DNA of 64,000 bases from Mycobacterium sp. SVM_VP21 (lineage in GTDB: Bacteria > Actinomycetota > Actinomycetes > Mycobacteriales > Mycobacteriaceae), in the NCBI GenBank assembly GCA_024758765.1, contig CP101406.1, forward strand, positions 4,340,001 to 4,404,000. The letters are read 5' to 3'. Position 1 is the stretch's first letter. Each line of letters starts with the position of its first letter. The notes beneath the pieces are model-generated. The model was not told the origin of the DNA, ran no database searches, and saw nothing but the letters and a program-made list of their open reading frames with translations. Positions 11,182-20,347 of the stretch are shown in pieces. The position numbers were made by a program, and so were the translations under genes.

Positions 11182-11457
11182 GTGCCGGCACAAGGGTGGG
11201 TGACATTGTTGGTTGGTGGCGTGGCAGCGATCGGGGTCATCGTCACCTGGCAGCAGAAAAATCGCGCCGACCGGCGCAGCGAGTGGTGGCGGCGTAGTGC
11301 ATGGGCTTTCGAGCGTAGCTTCAGCGAGAATGAAAGCCAGCGTCGGCTGGGCTGGCAATTGCCGGACGTGTTGTTCGAATCTAGACTGGCGACCAGCGAT
11401 GACTCCGGCATCGTCCAGGTCATCGGCGAGCGCGTGGCGGCGGAAAAAGGTCGGTAG
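11182..11457 (+). CDS. Small single-pass membrane protein, unknown function
   Basis: The predicted product has 91 residues from GTG 11182; GTG 11200 is an alternative start. Residues ~7-23 (VTLLVGGVAAIGVIVTW) form one transmembrane helix, followed by a basic patch (QQKNRADRRSEWWRR), a hydrophilic helix and a short C-terminus. It is divergent from dinG with about 50 bp between starts. The next small gene begins only 11 bp after its stop, with that gene's ribosome-binding site overlapping this stop, so the two are probably cotranslated. I do not recognise the family. Confidence 0.55.
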   Translation: MPAQGWVTLLVGGVAAIGVIVTWQQKNRADRRSEWWRRSAWAFERSFSENESQRRLGWQLPDVLFESRLATSDDSGIVQVIGERVAAEKGR

Positions 11458-11468
11458 GAGGGGGTTTC

Positions 11469-11687
11469 ATGTCAGTCCAGGAACTGCCTTCGGGAGCGCC
11501 CAGCCTCGAGGTTCGGGTATTGGCCGCTCGCGCCGCGGTCACGGCCAGCAAAAAGACCGGGCGCCCGGTGGCGCCGCTGGTGAAGGAGCTCGCTGAGATG
11601 GATTTGCCGGGTTATCCGCGTAGGCCGGCACCCGAACTCAGCCGGTGGCGCCGGTTTGTATCGGCGTGGCTGCCGAATCGCCCGTAA
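11469..11687 (+). CDS. Small soluble protein, unknown function
   Basis: The product is 72 residues from ATG 11469, preceded by a strong Shine-Dalgarno (TAGGAGGGGG) that overlaps the stop of the upstream membrane-protein gene. The sequence is helical and basic at the C-terminus (LSRWRRFVSAWLPNRP), with a conserved-looking core LEVRVLAARAAVTASKKTGR. Its last 50 bp overlap the convergent SnoaL-like gene. It most likely forms a two-gene unit with the upstream membrane protein. No function can be assigned. Confidence 0.6.
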   Translation: MSVQELPSGAPSLEVRVLAARAAVTASKKTGRPVAPLVKELAEMDLPGYPRRPAPELSRWRRFVSAWLPNRP

Positions 11688-12036
11688 CCAGATACGTTCC
11701 GTGTCCTTCGATGACCAGGCCTTCATCGTTGAAGCGCAGGACCTCGTTGACCAGGCCGCCCTTCTGATTGCGGTAGTTGATGACGACGGTGTCGATGCCC
11801 CGGTAGACGGCTTCGATGACGAAATGCAGGTCCGGAATGCGTTGCAGGGCACCGTTCCAATAGTGGCGCAGGTCTGATTTGCCGCGGATGATCCCCGCTG
11901 TCTCGGGGTACAACTCGGCGGCAACGGGGGAGGTGAACACTACGTGGTCGTGGAAATGGGCCAGAACAGAGTCCACGTCAAGGCTGTTCCACGACTGCAC
12001 CCACTGGCGGCTGAACGCCGTCGCATCGAGTTCCAC
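11638..12036 (-). CDS. SnoaL-like / nuclear transport factor 2-fold protein
   Basis: From GTG 12036 the product has 132 residues. It begins with the NTF2-like helix (SRQWVQSWNSLDVDSVLAHF), then HDHVVFTSPVA, RGKSDLRHYW and a beta sheet ending FNDEGLVIEGHGTYLV. Such proteins serve as small-molecule isomerases or hydrolases or as ligand-binding folds; the reaction here is unknown. The frame stays open upstream to 12372, but that part overlaps the YdeI-like gene in antisense and looks non-coding. The gene is tail-to-tail overlapped by 50 bp with the small gene on the plus strand. Confidence 0.75.
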   Translation of the reverse strand: MELDATAFSRQWVQSWNSLDVDSVLAHFHDHVVFTSPVAAELYPETAGIIRGKSDLRHYWNGALQRIPDLHFVIEAVYRGIDTVVINYRNQKGGLVNEVLRFNDEGLVIEGHGTYLVTGDSAATPIQTGATG

Positions 12037-12105
12037 TCCGCGGACTCTAGCGACACCCGCCGCTGCGGCCCAGTCAATTTCCGCCGCCGGCGTTAGCCTG
12101 AAGCG

Positions 12106-12369
12106 ATGACCGAGCGATTGCCCGGCGGGGCGGTACACGAACTTCCCGATGACCTGCGTGACGGACTGACCGTCAGCGCCGCCGCGCTGGCCGCGTGGTG
12201 CGACATTACGCCGTTGGCGCGCAACGAGTTCATCTGTTGGGTCGAGGACGCCAAGCAACAGGCCACCCGCGAGCGACGGATCCGCCGCACGCGCGAGGAA
12301 CTTGAAGAGGGCATGCGCCGCCCGTGCTGCTGGCCCGGCTGCAAGCACCGCGAGCACAACGGGCGATAG
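12106..12369 (+). CDS. YdeI/OmpD-associated-like small protein
   Basis: This 87-residue protein matches only the C-terminal helical part of the YdeI/OmpD-associated family: an alpha-helical segment, FICWVEDAKQQATRERRI (the family's W-I-x-x-A-K-x-x-x-T-R-x-x-R pattern), then TREELEEG. It ends with a Cys/His-rich tail (RRPCCWPGCKHREH) that could bind metal. The N-terminal DUF1905 domain of longer family members is missing, so this is a short form. It starts 69 bp from the SnoaL-like gene, divergently, and ends against the first PGRS gene. Function is not established. Confidence 0.7.
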   Translation: MTERLPGGAVHELPDDLRDGLTVSAAALAAWCDITPLARNEFICWVEDAKQQATRERRIRRTREELEEGMRRPCCWPGCKHREHNGR

Positions 12370-12413
12370 CACACGAGGGTGTTCCCTGGCCTTGGACGGT
12401 CCCGCCAGCGTGG

Positions 12414-14564
12414 CTAGGGCGAGTTGCCGCCGGTGCCGGGATAGCCGGCGATGCCGACCGTCCCGGCTTTCCCGCCGGTGCCGCCGGCTCCGGTGGTACC
12501 GGTAGCCCCGGCGGGTCCGCCGGCTCCGCCGGCACCGCCGTTGCCCACGAACTGGCCGCCCGCACCGCCATCGCCGCCGTCGCCGCCGTTGTCGCCGGTA
12601 GCGCTTGGCAACCGCGCCCCGGCTCCGCCGGCCCCGCCAGAACCACCATCCCCGAAGAGCCCGCCGCCCTTCCCGCCATCGCCGCCGGCCCCGCCGTTGC
12701 TACCAGCGCCGCCTGAATTGATGAACGTGGTGCCGCCGGGACCGCCCGAGCCACCGTCGCCGCCGTGGCCTGAAATCTGACCGCCCGCTCCGCCGACGCC
12801 GCCCGCGCCACCGTCGTTGGTACCGCTACCGCCGCCGGAACCGCCCGCCCCACCGTCGCCGAACCCGCCGGTGCTGCCGATCCCGCCGGCGCCGCCGGCC
12901 CCTCCGGCGCCCGCGGCGCCGAACGCGCCGTCGCCGCCGGCGCCGCCCATGCCCGCCAGCACGCCACCGCTACCACCGTTGCCGCCGCTACCGCCGGTCC
13001 CGAACCCTGCGGCGCCGCCGAAACCACCGGCACCACCGACGCCAAGCAGCCCGGCGTTACCGCCGGACCCACCATTGCCACCTGCGCCGTCGGTCGTGAA
13101 CGGGCCGCTGAAGCCACCGGTTCCGCCGGCACCGCCGGTACCGAACAGGCTGCCGCCGGCCCCGCCGGCGCCGCCGTTCCCGCCGACCACGTCGAAGCCC
13201 TGGGTGGTGCCGTTGGTGCCGGTTCCAGTACCGCCGTTCCCGCCGGCGCCGCCGGTACCGAATACGCCCGCTGCGCCGCCGGCGCCGCCGTTGCCGCCGT
13301 CGCCGCCGACACCGGTACCTCCGACACCGCCCTGGCCACCGTCACCGTTCAGGACAGCTTGGCCGCCCCGCCCGCCGTCGCCACCGGCGCCGAGGCCGCC
13401 TTGGCCGCCGTTTCCACCTGCGCCAGCGCTACCTTCGATCAGGCCGGCCTGGCCGCCGGTGCCCCCGGTGCCGCCGTCTCCGAGGAAGCCGGTACCACCG
13501 ACACCACCCACCCCGCCGTCACCGTATGCGCCGGCGTTTCCGCCGTTCCCGCCGACGCCACCGAGTCGGCCCGAGCTGAATCCGCCATAGCCGCCGTTGC
13601 CGCCGGTGCCCAACAGCCACCCGCCGGTACCACCGGCGCCGCCGGCGCCGCCGCGACCGGCGGGATCGACGCCGGAGGGAGCAGTAGACGTGCCGCCGCT
13701 GCCGCCTTGTCCGCCATTGCCGAGCATTCCGGCGTCCCCGCCATTCCCGCCGGCGCCGCCGTTGAGCACACCCGTGCCGCCCTGGCCACCGGCGCCGCCC
13801 GGCCCGTTGCCGAAGAAGCCGGCGTTACCGCCGTTGCCTCCCTCACCGCCGACGGTAAGGCCATTACCTCCCAAGCCGCCGGAACCGCCGGCTCCGAACA
13901 TCCCGGCGTCCCCGCCGTTGCCGCCGTTGCCGCCGGCGCTGCCCAGTGAATTACCCCCGGCGCCGCCAGCACCCCCGTTGCCGAACAGCCATCCGCCGTC
14001 GCCGCCATCCTGCCCGGCACCGCCGTTCACCCCGGCCGCTCCGGCACCGCCATTCCCGATCAAGAACCCGCCGTCGCCGAGGTTGCCGAACAGTCCTGAA
14101 CTCCCGAAGACGGAGTCGTTGGTTCCGGCGAAACTGGCGACACCGTCGCCGATCAGATCCCGCCCGAACAGGAACACCGTGGGAGCGTTGAGAATTGGAT
14201 CCAGCGCAGCCGCCAGCGAACTGCTCAGGTAATTCCGTGTCAACTCATCGATCAAGGGCGTGAATGAGGCGGCCGCACCCGACAGCATCGAATCCAGGTC
14301 GGTGAAGGGATCGGCTGGTATGCCGACGTCGGCCGCCAACGGGACTGCGTCCGCTCCGCCCGTCATGGCGGTGAGCGGGTCCAAGATCCAATCCCACACG
14401 TCGGCGTCCGCGTGCGGTGCCGCCGAGCCAGCGACTAACGCCGCGGCAGCGGCAGCCGGTGCGGCGAAGGCCCAAGTGCCTCGCGGTGTCCCGCCGCGGC
14501 GGGGTGTTGAAGACCTCTTTGCGCCCTGCGAGCGCCGCTGCTGCCTACCCGAACTTTCAGCCAT
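12414..14564 (-). CDS. PGRS-type glycine-rich exported protein, no PE domain (paralogue 1)
   Basis: The 716-residue product has three parts. Residues ~28-54 are a basic then Ala-rich hydrophobic segment, a likely signal peptide or anchor. A globular linker follows with VWDWILDPL (~56-64) and [19 protein letters not shown] (121-139). From ~163 to the end are GGX/GGAGG repeats interrupted by LFGNGG-like units. This repeat type is that of PE_PGRS proteins, but the PE domain (ESX-5 targeting) is absent. A downstream paralogue (14625-16619) shares the same linker. In PE_PGRS proteins the repeat region can form surface polyglycine II sandwiches; a surface role is inferred. ATG 14564 has GGAAGGG upstream. 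Confidence 0.8.
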   Translation of the reverse strand: MAESSGRQQRRSQGAKRSSTPRRGGTPRGTWAFAAPAAAAAALVAGSAAPHADADVWDWILDPLTAMTGGADAVPLAADVGIPADPFTDLDSMLSGAAASFTPLIDELTRNYLSSSLAAALDPILNAPTVFLFGRDLIGDGVASFAGTNDSVFGSSGLFGNLGDGGFLIGNGGAGAAGVNGGAGQDGGDGGWLFGNGGAGGAGGNSLGSAGGNGGNGGDAGMFGAGGSGGLGGNGLTVGGEGGNGGNAGFFGNGPGGAGGQGGTGVLNGGAGGNGGDAGMLGNGGQGGSGGTSTAPSGVDPAGRGGAGGAGGTGGWLLGTGGNGGYGGFSSGRLGGVGGNGGNAGAYGDGGVGGVGGTGFLGDGGTGGTGGQAGLIEGSAGAGGNGGQGGLGAGGDGGRGGQAVLNGDGGQGGVGGTGVGGDGGNGGAGGAAGVFGTGGAGGNGGTGTGTNGTTQGFDVVGGNGGAGGAGGSLFGTGGAGGTGGFSGPFTTDGAGGNGGSGGNAGLLGVGGAGGFGGAAGFGTGGSGGNGGSGGVLAGMGGAGGDGAFGAAGAGGAGGAGGIGSTGGFGDGGAGGSGGGSGTNDGGAGGVGGAGGQISGHGGDGGSGGPGGTTFINSGGAGSNGGAGGDGGKGGGLFGDGGSGGAGGAGARLPSATGDNGGDGGDGGAGGQFVGNGGAGGAGGPAGATGTTGAGGTGGKAGTVGIAGYPGTGGNSP
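12420..14060 (-). repeat. PGRS GGX coding repeat array 1
   Basis: The region is dense GCC/CCG triplet-periodic DNA encoding Gly-Gly-Ala, Gly-Gly-Asn and Gly-Gly-Thr units. It leaves proline-rich open frames on the opposite strand that are shadows. Such arrays recombine readily and are prone to assembly error. Confidence 0.85.
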
Positions 14565-14624
14565 CCCCGACGCAACCCTTCCGTGACATCGAATAACCCA
14601 ACAACAACTTGACCCGCGAGCCGG

Positions 14625-16619
14625 CTAGATTCCGCCGGCGCTTGCACCGCCGGTGCCGCCGGTGCCGCCCGCGCCGCCGTCGGCGCCAGTGGGGGTGACA
14701 CCGGCTGTTCCGGCCACTCCAGTACCGCCGGGTTCGCCCGCGCCGGTTCCGCCGTGCCCGCCGGTGCCGCCGTGCCCGCCGGTGCCGCCCTGGCCGCCGG
14801 AGGCGGTTGCACTGCCCCCGGCCCCGCCTGCCCCGCCGGTTCCGCCGTTCCCGCCGCCGGAAGTACCGTCAGCGCCCTCGCCGCCGGCCCCTCCGGCTCC
14901 GCCGTCAGCACCTTGCTGCAATCCGGAACCGCCGGCCCCGCCGATGCCGCCGGTGCCGCCCGGACCACCCACGCTGATACCGCTGGTCGAAGTGCCGCCG
15001 TCGCCGCCGGACCCTCCGGCTCCGCCCGCGACACCGGGACCACCGGTGCCGCCTGCTCCGCCTGAGCCGCCCTCGCCGCCGCGGCCGACGAGTACCCCGA
15101 CTGCGTTGCCCCCGTTGCCGCCGTCCCCTCCGGCCCCGGCGGTTTGGCTGCCGGTACCGCCACTGCCGCCGGCCCCACCGTTTCCGCCGCCGCCGACGGT
15201 GCTGACCGAGGTACCGCCGAGGCCGCCGCCTCCACCGTTCCCGCCGACCACGCCCGCTCCGCCGGCTCCGCCGGCCCCGCCGTCGCCGGAGACGGAGCCG
15301 GCCCCGCCGGTTCCGCCGGTTCCGCCTGCCCCGCCGAAGGTGTTGCCCGAACCGCCCATGCCACCGGCCCCGCCGGTTCCGCCGTTGCCGTCGGCGCCGG
15401 TAAGGCCGGTGGAACCGTCCGCGCCGCCCGCGCCGACCACGCCGAAGAGGCCTTTCGCGCCACCGAGTCCGCCGTTGCCACCGGATCCGCCGACCCCGCC
15501 GCTGCCGCCGCTGCCGCCGGACCCGCCGGTGCCGCCAGAACCGCCGTCGACGGTGGTGCCGCCATCGGCACCAGCCCCGCCGGCCCCGCCCAGGCCGCCG
15601 GCACCGCCGGCCCCGCCCAGGCCGCCGGCACCGCCCGCGCCTCCTGCTCCGCCGCTACCGACGAGCGACCCGCCGTTTCCGCCGGCCCCACCGATTCCGC
15701 CGGACCCCGCAGCGCCGCCTGCCGTGCCGTCGGTGCCAGTTCGGCCTGCGCCGCCCGCGCCGTCCTCGACGCCCAGAACGCCTTTCGCGCCGGCTGCGCC
15801 GAGTACCCCGGGTGTCCCGTGCGTTCCGGTCGCGCCGGTCCCTCCGGTCCCGCCGGTACCACCGTTGCCGAACAAACCGGCGTTGCCGCCGAGGCCACCG
15901 GTCCCGGCTGCCACGGCGCCTATCCCTGTTCCGCCGATCCCGCCGGCACCGCCGCTACCGAACAGCCATCCGCCATCGCCACCGTCGCCGCCGTGCCCAC
16001 CGGCCGCGCCTGCCCCGCCGACGCCGCCGTCGCCGATCATCCCGGCGGACCCGCCAGCCATACCGGCGCCGGCGTCGGCCGTCCCGGCGGCACCGCTGCC
16101 GCCGTTTCCGACTAGGAACCCGCCGTCTCCGAGGTCGCCGAAAAGCCCCGAGCTGCCGAAGATCGAGTCGTTGGTACCGGCGAACCCGTCGACTCCGTTG
16201 CCGATCAGGTCACGGCCGAATAGGAATACCGTGGGCGCGTTGAGGATCGGATCGAGGGCAGCCCCGAGCGGGCTGTTGATGTAGGTCTGCGCGAGCCCTA
16301 TTGTGGCCGTGTTGAGGGAGTTGACCAGGCCGACAAGTACTGAGTCGAAGTCGGGCAGTGAATCGCCGGTGAACTCGCTCCCGTCGGCGTCGGCCGGTCC
16401 GGCGTCGGCAAGATTGATCAGGGGAGTGAGCAGCGGGTCAAGAATCCAGTCCCATTCGTCTGCGTGTGCGGTGGCAGTGTCCATGCCGGGGAGTAACACC
16501 GCCGCGGCCACTGCGGCCGGAACGGCACCGAGCGCGAAGACCTGTGCCGGGCCCCGGCGCTGTGGTCTATCGGGCGCACCTGCTGACAGGTGTCCTCTCC
16601 GGCGTGAACCCTCAGTCAT
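14625..16619 (-). CDS. PGRS-type glycine-rich exported protein, no PE domain (paralogue 2)
   Basis: The 664-residue product starts at ATG 16619 ([12 protein letters not shown]), preceded by the Shine-Dalgarno-like GGAAGGTGG; the frame extends to 16661 without a better site. Residues ~23-52 form a signal or anchor segment. The linker carries EWDWILDPL (55-63), [19 protein letters not shown] (122-140) and [16 protein letters not shown], nearly identical to paralogue 1. Glycine repeats fill ~165-664. The two genes are 60 bp apart on the same strand and look like a duplication. A PucR-type regulator is divergent from this gene (207 bp), so control by it is possible but unproven. Confidence 0.8.
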   Translation of the reverse strand: MTEGSRRRGHLSAGAPDRPQRRGPAQVFALGAVPAAVAAAVLLPGMDTATAHADEWDWILDPLLTPLINLADAGPADADGSEFTGDSLPDFDSVLVGLVNSLNTATIGLAQTYINSPLGAALDPILNAPTVFLFGRDLIGNGVDGFAGTNDSIFGSSGLFGDLGDGGFLVGNGGSGAAGTADAGAGMAGGSAGMIGDGGVGGAGAAGGHGGDGGDGGWLFGSGGAGGIGGTGIGAVAAGTGGLGGNAGLFGNGGTGGTGGTGATGTHGTPGVLGAAGAKGVLGVEDGAGGAGRTGTDGTAGGAAGSGGIGGAGGNGGSLVGSGGAGGAGGAGGLGGAGGAGGLGGAGGAGADGGTTVDGGSGGTGGSGGSGGSGGVGGSGGNGGLGGAKGLFGVVGAGGADGSTGLTGADGNGGTGGAGGMGGSGNTFGGAGGTGGTGGAGSVSGDGGAGGAGGAGVVGGNGGGGGLGGTSVSTVGGGGNGGAGGSGGTGSQTAGAGGDGGNGGNAVGVLVGRGGEGGSGGAGGTGGPGVAGGAGGSGGDGGTSTSGISVGGPGGTGGIGGAGGSGLQQGADGGAGGAGGEGADGTSGGGNGGTGGAGGAGGSATASGGQGGTGGHGGTGGHGGTGAGEPGGTGVAGTAGVTPTGADGGAGGTGGTGGASAGGI
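14630..16130 (-). repeat. PGRS GGX coding repeat array 2
   Basis: This is the same triplet-periodic Gly-Gly-X coding array as in the neighbouring paralogue, with a higher share of GGA/GGT units and some longer spacer motifs ([12 protein letters not shown]). The antisense frame is continuously open and proline-rich but is a compositional shadow. Confidence 0.85.
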
Positions 16620-16826
16620 TCCGCCCACCTTCCCTGAAATCAACCTGTGCATGGCCTGCATTAGTGCGAATCATCAATCGCTTATTCGATGTGTAGCGAA
16701 TGAAAACTTGGGTAAACCCCTCAGTTGCAATGATCTACAGCCCGCCACGACCGAGACAAGAGTGGTTTTCACCAAGATCGCTTAGATGTGGTGCAGAGTG
16801 CACTTCTGCGCCTTAGGCTCATGCAA

Positions 16827-18056
16827 ATGAACTGGGTCCGACCGTCGGAGCGAGTACGCGAGCTGATCCGACAGGGAGCCCAGATGGCTGTCAGCGGTTC
16901 TCAGGAGCTGCTTGCCAAGCTCGATGAAGCCACACTTTCCTCGCCCTACATGAGGAAGATCGCAGAAGACCCGGTCCTTGCCGAGGCGATCCGCCGCTGC
17001 AATCGGTCTAACCAACTGCATTGGGTCGCTGCCAATATCAGCCATCCCGGTGAGCCGGTACCTGCCAACGTCGGGGCGGAGTCACTGGTCGTCGTTCGAT
17101 ATCTGATTCGGCGCGGTATGGATGAGTCCGCCGTGGTGGATCTGTATCGGATCGGGCAGAACGTGGCATGGCGAGGCTGGATGCGGACCGTGTCCGGCCT
17201 GACGGCAACCATTGGTGAACAACAAGAACTGTTGGACGTGTCGGCACGTTCGATCTCGTCGTTTATTGACAAGACGATCGCCGGGATCTATCAGCAAATG
17301 CAGACAGAACGCGACGATCTCACCCGTGGAACACATGCCGACCGCCGGGAGGTGGTGGCATTGATACTCGATGGGGCGCCGATCGCCCAGCAGCATGCCG
17401 AAGACCGACTTGGCTATCAACTCGGTCAGCGCCACACCGCAGCGGTGGTTTGGGGCGACGAATCGAATACTGATCTATCTGACCTGGACCATGCCACTGA
17501 AGCGTTGTTGCGTACCTCCAGTGGCCGCCGTCCGCTGTCGGTACTGGCCAGTGCCGCCACTCGGTGGGTGTGGTTGCCGGGTGAGACTGGCCCTGACTTG
17601 CCGGGTATCGCCGCCGAGGTGGCCCTGTTGCCTGCCGTGCGGATCGCGGTTGGGTCCACGGCGGCCGGTGTCGACGGGTTTCGACGCAGCCATCTCGATG
17701 CCATCAACACCCAGCGGATGATGGCGCGGCTCAGTTCGGTGCAACGGGTTGTCAGCTACGCCGATGTTGAACTGATCGCTCTGATCACGGCCGACCCCGA
17801 ACGGGCGGACCGGTTCATCAAACACACACTGGGCGATTTCGCGGACGCCGATGCCGAACTACAGCAGGCTGTGCTGACCTTCGTCCATGAGCAGTGCAAT
17901 GCTTCGCGGGCAGCAGTGCGGCTGTTCACGCATCGGAATACGTTGCTGCGCAGGATCGCTCGCGCTAACGAGCTGCTCCCGCAGCCCTTAGAATGTGCCA
18001 GCGTGCACGTCGCCATGGCGTTGGAAACCCTCCGTTGGCGCGGTGCTGTCAGCTAG
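16827..18056 (+). CDS. PucR/CdaR-family transcriptional regulator
   Basis: From ATG 16827 (MNWVRPSERVRELIRQGAQ) the product has 409 residues. GTG 16788 and ATG 16821 are also in frame, but AGG lies about nine bases before 16827. The layout is an N-terminal helical sensor-like domain, a middle GGDEF-related CdaR segment (AVVWGDESN to LPAVRIAVGS) and a C-terminal PucR helix-turn-helix (LFTHRNTLLRRIARANELL). Mycobacteria carry several regulators of this shape (the Rv1453/Rv1186c type); ligands are mostly unknown. It is divergent from the PGRS pair, suggesting local control, and overlaps the pncB1 end by 4 bp tail-to-tail. Confidence 0.85.
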   Translation: MNWVRPSERVRELIRQGAQMAVSGSQELLAKLDEATLSSPYMRKIAEDPVLAEAIRRCNRSNQLHWVAANISHPGEPVPANVGAESLVVVRYLIRRGMDESAVVDLYRIGQNVAWRGWMRTVSGLTATIGEQQELLDVSARSISSFIDKTIAGIYQQMQTERDDLTRGTHADRREVVALILDGAPIAQQHAEDRLGYQLGQRHTAAVVWGDESNTDLSDLDHATEALLRTSSGRRPLSVLASAATRWVWLPGETGPDLPGIAAEVALLPAVRIAVGSTAAGVDGFRRSHLDAINTQRMMARLSSVQRVVSYADVELIALITADPERADRFIKHTLGDFADADAELQQAVLTFVHEQCNASRAAVRLFTHRNTLLRRIARANELLPQPLECASVHVAMALETLRWRGAVS

Positions 18057-19360
18057 AGTCCCGCAACCACCCGGGTCGGGATCGCCGGTTCGCCGTGCGC
18101 CAGGTTCAATCCCTCCCAGGGCAGGCTGTGCAACCCGGATGCGACCCGGTCACGCACCGCGGCCAGCGCCTCGGCGCCAGTGGCCACCACCACGTCACCG
18201 CCGCGCACCAGCGCCACCGACAACGCCCGCGCCGGACCGTCCACCGCGGGTGGGTGCCCGGCGGGGTGTACCACCTCCTCGGTGACGGTGCCGGTGGGAC
18301 GCGAGATCCGCAGCGCCTGTTTGGGTCCGCCCGCGGAGGCCTTGGCCGCACTGCGTTTGTGCACCGCCACACCATCGACGTCGACCAGCTTGTAGACGAA
18401 GCCGGCGGTCGGAGCGCCGGAGCCGGTCACCAGCGAGGTGCCGACGCCGTAACTGTCCACCGGTGCGGCCCGCAGCGCCGCCAAGGCAAACTCGTCGAGA
18501 TCACCGGAGACCACGATCTGGGTCCCGGTGGCGCCGAGCCCGTCCAGCTGATCGCGGACCTGATGGGCCAGCACGGCCAGCTCGCCGGAGTCGATGCGCA
18601 CCGCGCCCAGTCCCGGCCCTGCCGCCGCCACGGCATTGGCCACTCCGGTGGCCACGTCATAGGTGTCCACCAGCAGGGTGGTGCCGACACCCAGCGCGTC
18701 CACCTGGGCGCGAAACGCCGCCAGTTCGCCGTCGGCGCCGGTGTGCAACAGGGTGAAGGCGTGCGCGCTGGTGCCCAGCGCCGGCACGCCGAAACGCCGG
18801 TACGCCTCCAGGTTCGAGGTCCCGGCGAAGCCCGCCAGGTAGGCGGCCCGCGCCGCGGCGACGGCGGCCTGCTCGTGGGTGCGGCGCGACCCCATCTCGA
18901 TCAGTGGCCGGCCGCCGGCGGCGCTGACCATCCGAGCCGCCGCCGAGGCGATCGCGGTGTCGTGGTTGAAGATCGACAGCGCCAGGGTCTCCAGCACGAC
19001 GCACTCGGCGAAGCTGCCGCGCACACTGAGCACCGGGGAGCCGGGGAAGTACAGCTCCCCTTCCGGGTAGCCCTCGATGTCGCCGCGGAAACAGAAGTCC
19101 GCCAGGAAAGCCAGCGTCTCGGGGTCCAGGAACTCCGACACCAGACCAAGCGCGACGTCGTCGAAGCCGAAGTCGGGTAACGCGGCCAGGAACCGGTCGG
19201 TGCCGGCGACCACTCCGTAGCGTCGGCCCGCGGGAAGCCGGCGGGCGAACAGTTCGAAGGTCGTGGGGCGGTGCGCCGTGCCGTCGCGCAGGGCCGCGGC
19301 CAGCATGGTCAGCTCGTATTTGTCGGTGAGCAGTCCGCCGCACTGGACCGATGGGTTCAC
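18053..19360 (-). CDS. pncB1: Nicotinate phosphoribosyltransferase PncB1
   Basis: The enzyme converts nicotinate and PRPP to nicotinate mononucleotide in NAD salvage. Using GTG 19360 ([20 protein letters not shown]) the product has 435 residues, close to M. tuberculosis Rv1330c (448). The longer frame to 19537 overlaps clpS and is rejected. Signature segments include [68 protein letters not shown] and GVGTSLVTG. It is divergent from clpS with 55 bp between starts, as in other mycobacteria. Confidence 0.96.
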   Translation of the reverse strand: MNPSVQCGGLLTDKYELTMLAAALRDGTAHRPTTFELFARRLPAGRRYGVVAGTDRFLAALPDFGFDDVALGLVSEFLDPETLAFLADFCFRGDIEGYPEGELYFPGSPVLSVRGSFAECVVLETLALSIFNHDTAIASAAARMVSAAGGRPLIEMGSRRTHEQAAVAAARAAYLAGFAGTSNLEAYRRFGVPALGTSAHAFTLLHTGADGELAAFRAQVDALGVGTTLLVDTYDVATGVANAVAAAGPGLGAVRIDSGELAVLAHQVRDQLDGLGATGTQIVVSGDLDEFALAALRAAPVDSYGVGTSLVTGSGAPTAGFVYKLVDVDGVAVHKRSAAKASAGGPKQALRISRPTGTVTEEVVHPAGHPPAVDGPARALSVALVRGGDVVVATGAEALAAVRDRVASGLHSLPWEGLNLAHGEPAIPTRVVAGL

Positions 19361-19415
19361 CCGCCAACCGTATCGACTGGACTGCACCCCACCTCGGCTC
19401 GGTATCCTGACCGGT

Positions 19416-19730
19416 ATGGCCACGTCAGCACCGACGTCCGCCCCGGTGAAACCGCAGGGCACCGGACAGCGGCACGCCGACCCGGTCGAGGAGACGGCTT
19501 CCCCCTGGGTGACCATCGTCTGGGACGACCCGGTCAACCTGATGACCTATGTGACCTACATCTTTCAGAAGCTGTTCGGCTACAGCGAGCAGCACGCCAC
19601 CAAGCTGATGCTGCAGGTGCACCACGAGGGCAAGGCCGTGGTGTCGGCGGGAAGCCGTGAGTCGATGGAGGTCGACGTGTCCAAGCTGCATGCCGCCGGT
19701 TTGTGGGCGACCATGCAGCAGGACCGTTAA
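19416..19730 (+). CDS. clpS: ClpS adaptor for ClpC1P protease
   Basis: ClpS delivers N-degron substrates to ClpC1P1P2. The 104-residue product has a variable N-terminus and then the conserved ClpS core: [56 protein letters not shown] and [10 protein letters not shown]. The core includes the N-degron pocket residues around DDPVNLM and the helix beginning HATKLM. The start is ATG 19416. It is followed after 29 bp by the Rv1332-type regulator, and the row clpS-aosR-P1 peptidase is conserved. Confidence 0.96.
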   Translation: MATSAPTSAPVKPQGTGQRHADPVEETASPWVTIVWDDPVNLMTYVTYIFQKLFGYSEQHATKLMLQVHHEGKAVVSAGSRESMEVDVSKLHAAGLWATMQQDR

Positions 19731-19759
19731 GACTGAACCGAAGGGAACCGGACTTCACC

Positions 19760-20347
19760 GTGCAGAAATGGAAGCGGGTTGAGACCGACGACGGACCCCG
19801 CTTCCGGTCTGCGCTGGCCCTTCACGAGGCCGCGCTACTCCGGAATCTGGTCGGCTCGATTGTCGGGATGCTCGACGCACGGGAGTCCGCTTCTCCGCCA
19901 GACGAACTTGAACAGATCACCGGGATACGAACCGGCAACACCCGAACACCCGACGACGCCACGACACGCCGGCTGCTGCCGGATTTCTATCGCCCAGAAG
20001 GTGATGCGGACGGCGCCGCGGTCGACGCGGACGGCCTGAACGCGGCGCTGCGCAGTCTGCACGAACCGGGGATCATCGACGCCAAACGTGGCGCGGCACA
20101 ACAAGTGCTGGCCACCGTTCCCGAACAGGGCGGCCGTTTCGAGTTGACCGAGGAGCAGGCCAACGCCTGGATCGCCGCGGTCAACGACATCCGCCTCGCG
20201 CTGGGCGCCGTGCTCAAGATCGGCCCCGAGGGCCCCGGCCAGTTGCCGGAGGGTGATCCAATGGCTGGTCAGCTCAACGTGTACCAGTGGCTCACCGTGC
20301 TGCAGGAATTCCTGGTGGTCGCGCTGATGGGAAGGCCCCGACGATGA
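19760..20347 (+). CDS. aosR: DUF2017 protein, AosR-type oxidative-stress regulator (Rv1332 orthologue)
   Basis: The 195-residue product from GTG 19760 begins VQKWKRVETDDGPRFRSAL, the usual start of this actinobacterial DUF2017 family. It contains HEAALLRNLVGSIVGMLD, SPPDELEQITGI, RRLLPDFYR and a C-terminal NVYQWLTVLQE. The M. tuberculosis orthologue Rv1332 (AosR) has been reported as a redox-responsive regulator that works with SigH and activates the nearby mec-cysO-cysM genes. Those target genes are missing here. The stop overlaps the next ATG (ATGA), so it is coupled to the P1 peptidase. Confidence 0.88.
   Translation: MQKWKRVETDDGPRFRSALALHEAALLRNLVGSIVGMLDARESASPPDELEQITGIRTGNTRTPDDATTRRLLPDFYRPEGDADGAAVDADGLNAALRSLHEPGIIDAKRGAAQQVLATVPEQGGRFELTEEQANAWIAAVNDIRLALGAVLKIGPEGPGQLPEGDPMAGQLNVYQWLTVLQEFLVVALMGRPRR

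Noticed and set aside
12414..16130. CRISPR-like regular repeats
   Set aside because: The periodicity is 3-9 bp codon repetition inside PGRS genes, not direct repeats with unique spacers.
14653..16284. Long proline-rich open frame antisense to the second PGRS gene
   Set aside because: It is a compositional shadow: GGC/GGN codons read as CCG/NCC on the other strand. It has no signal, domain or ribosome-binding site.
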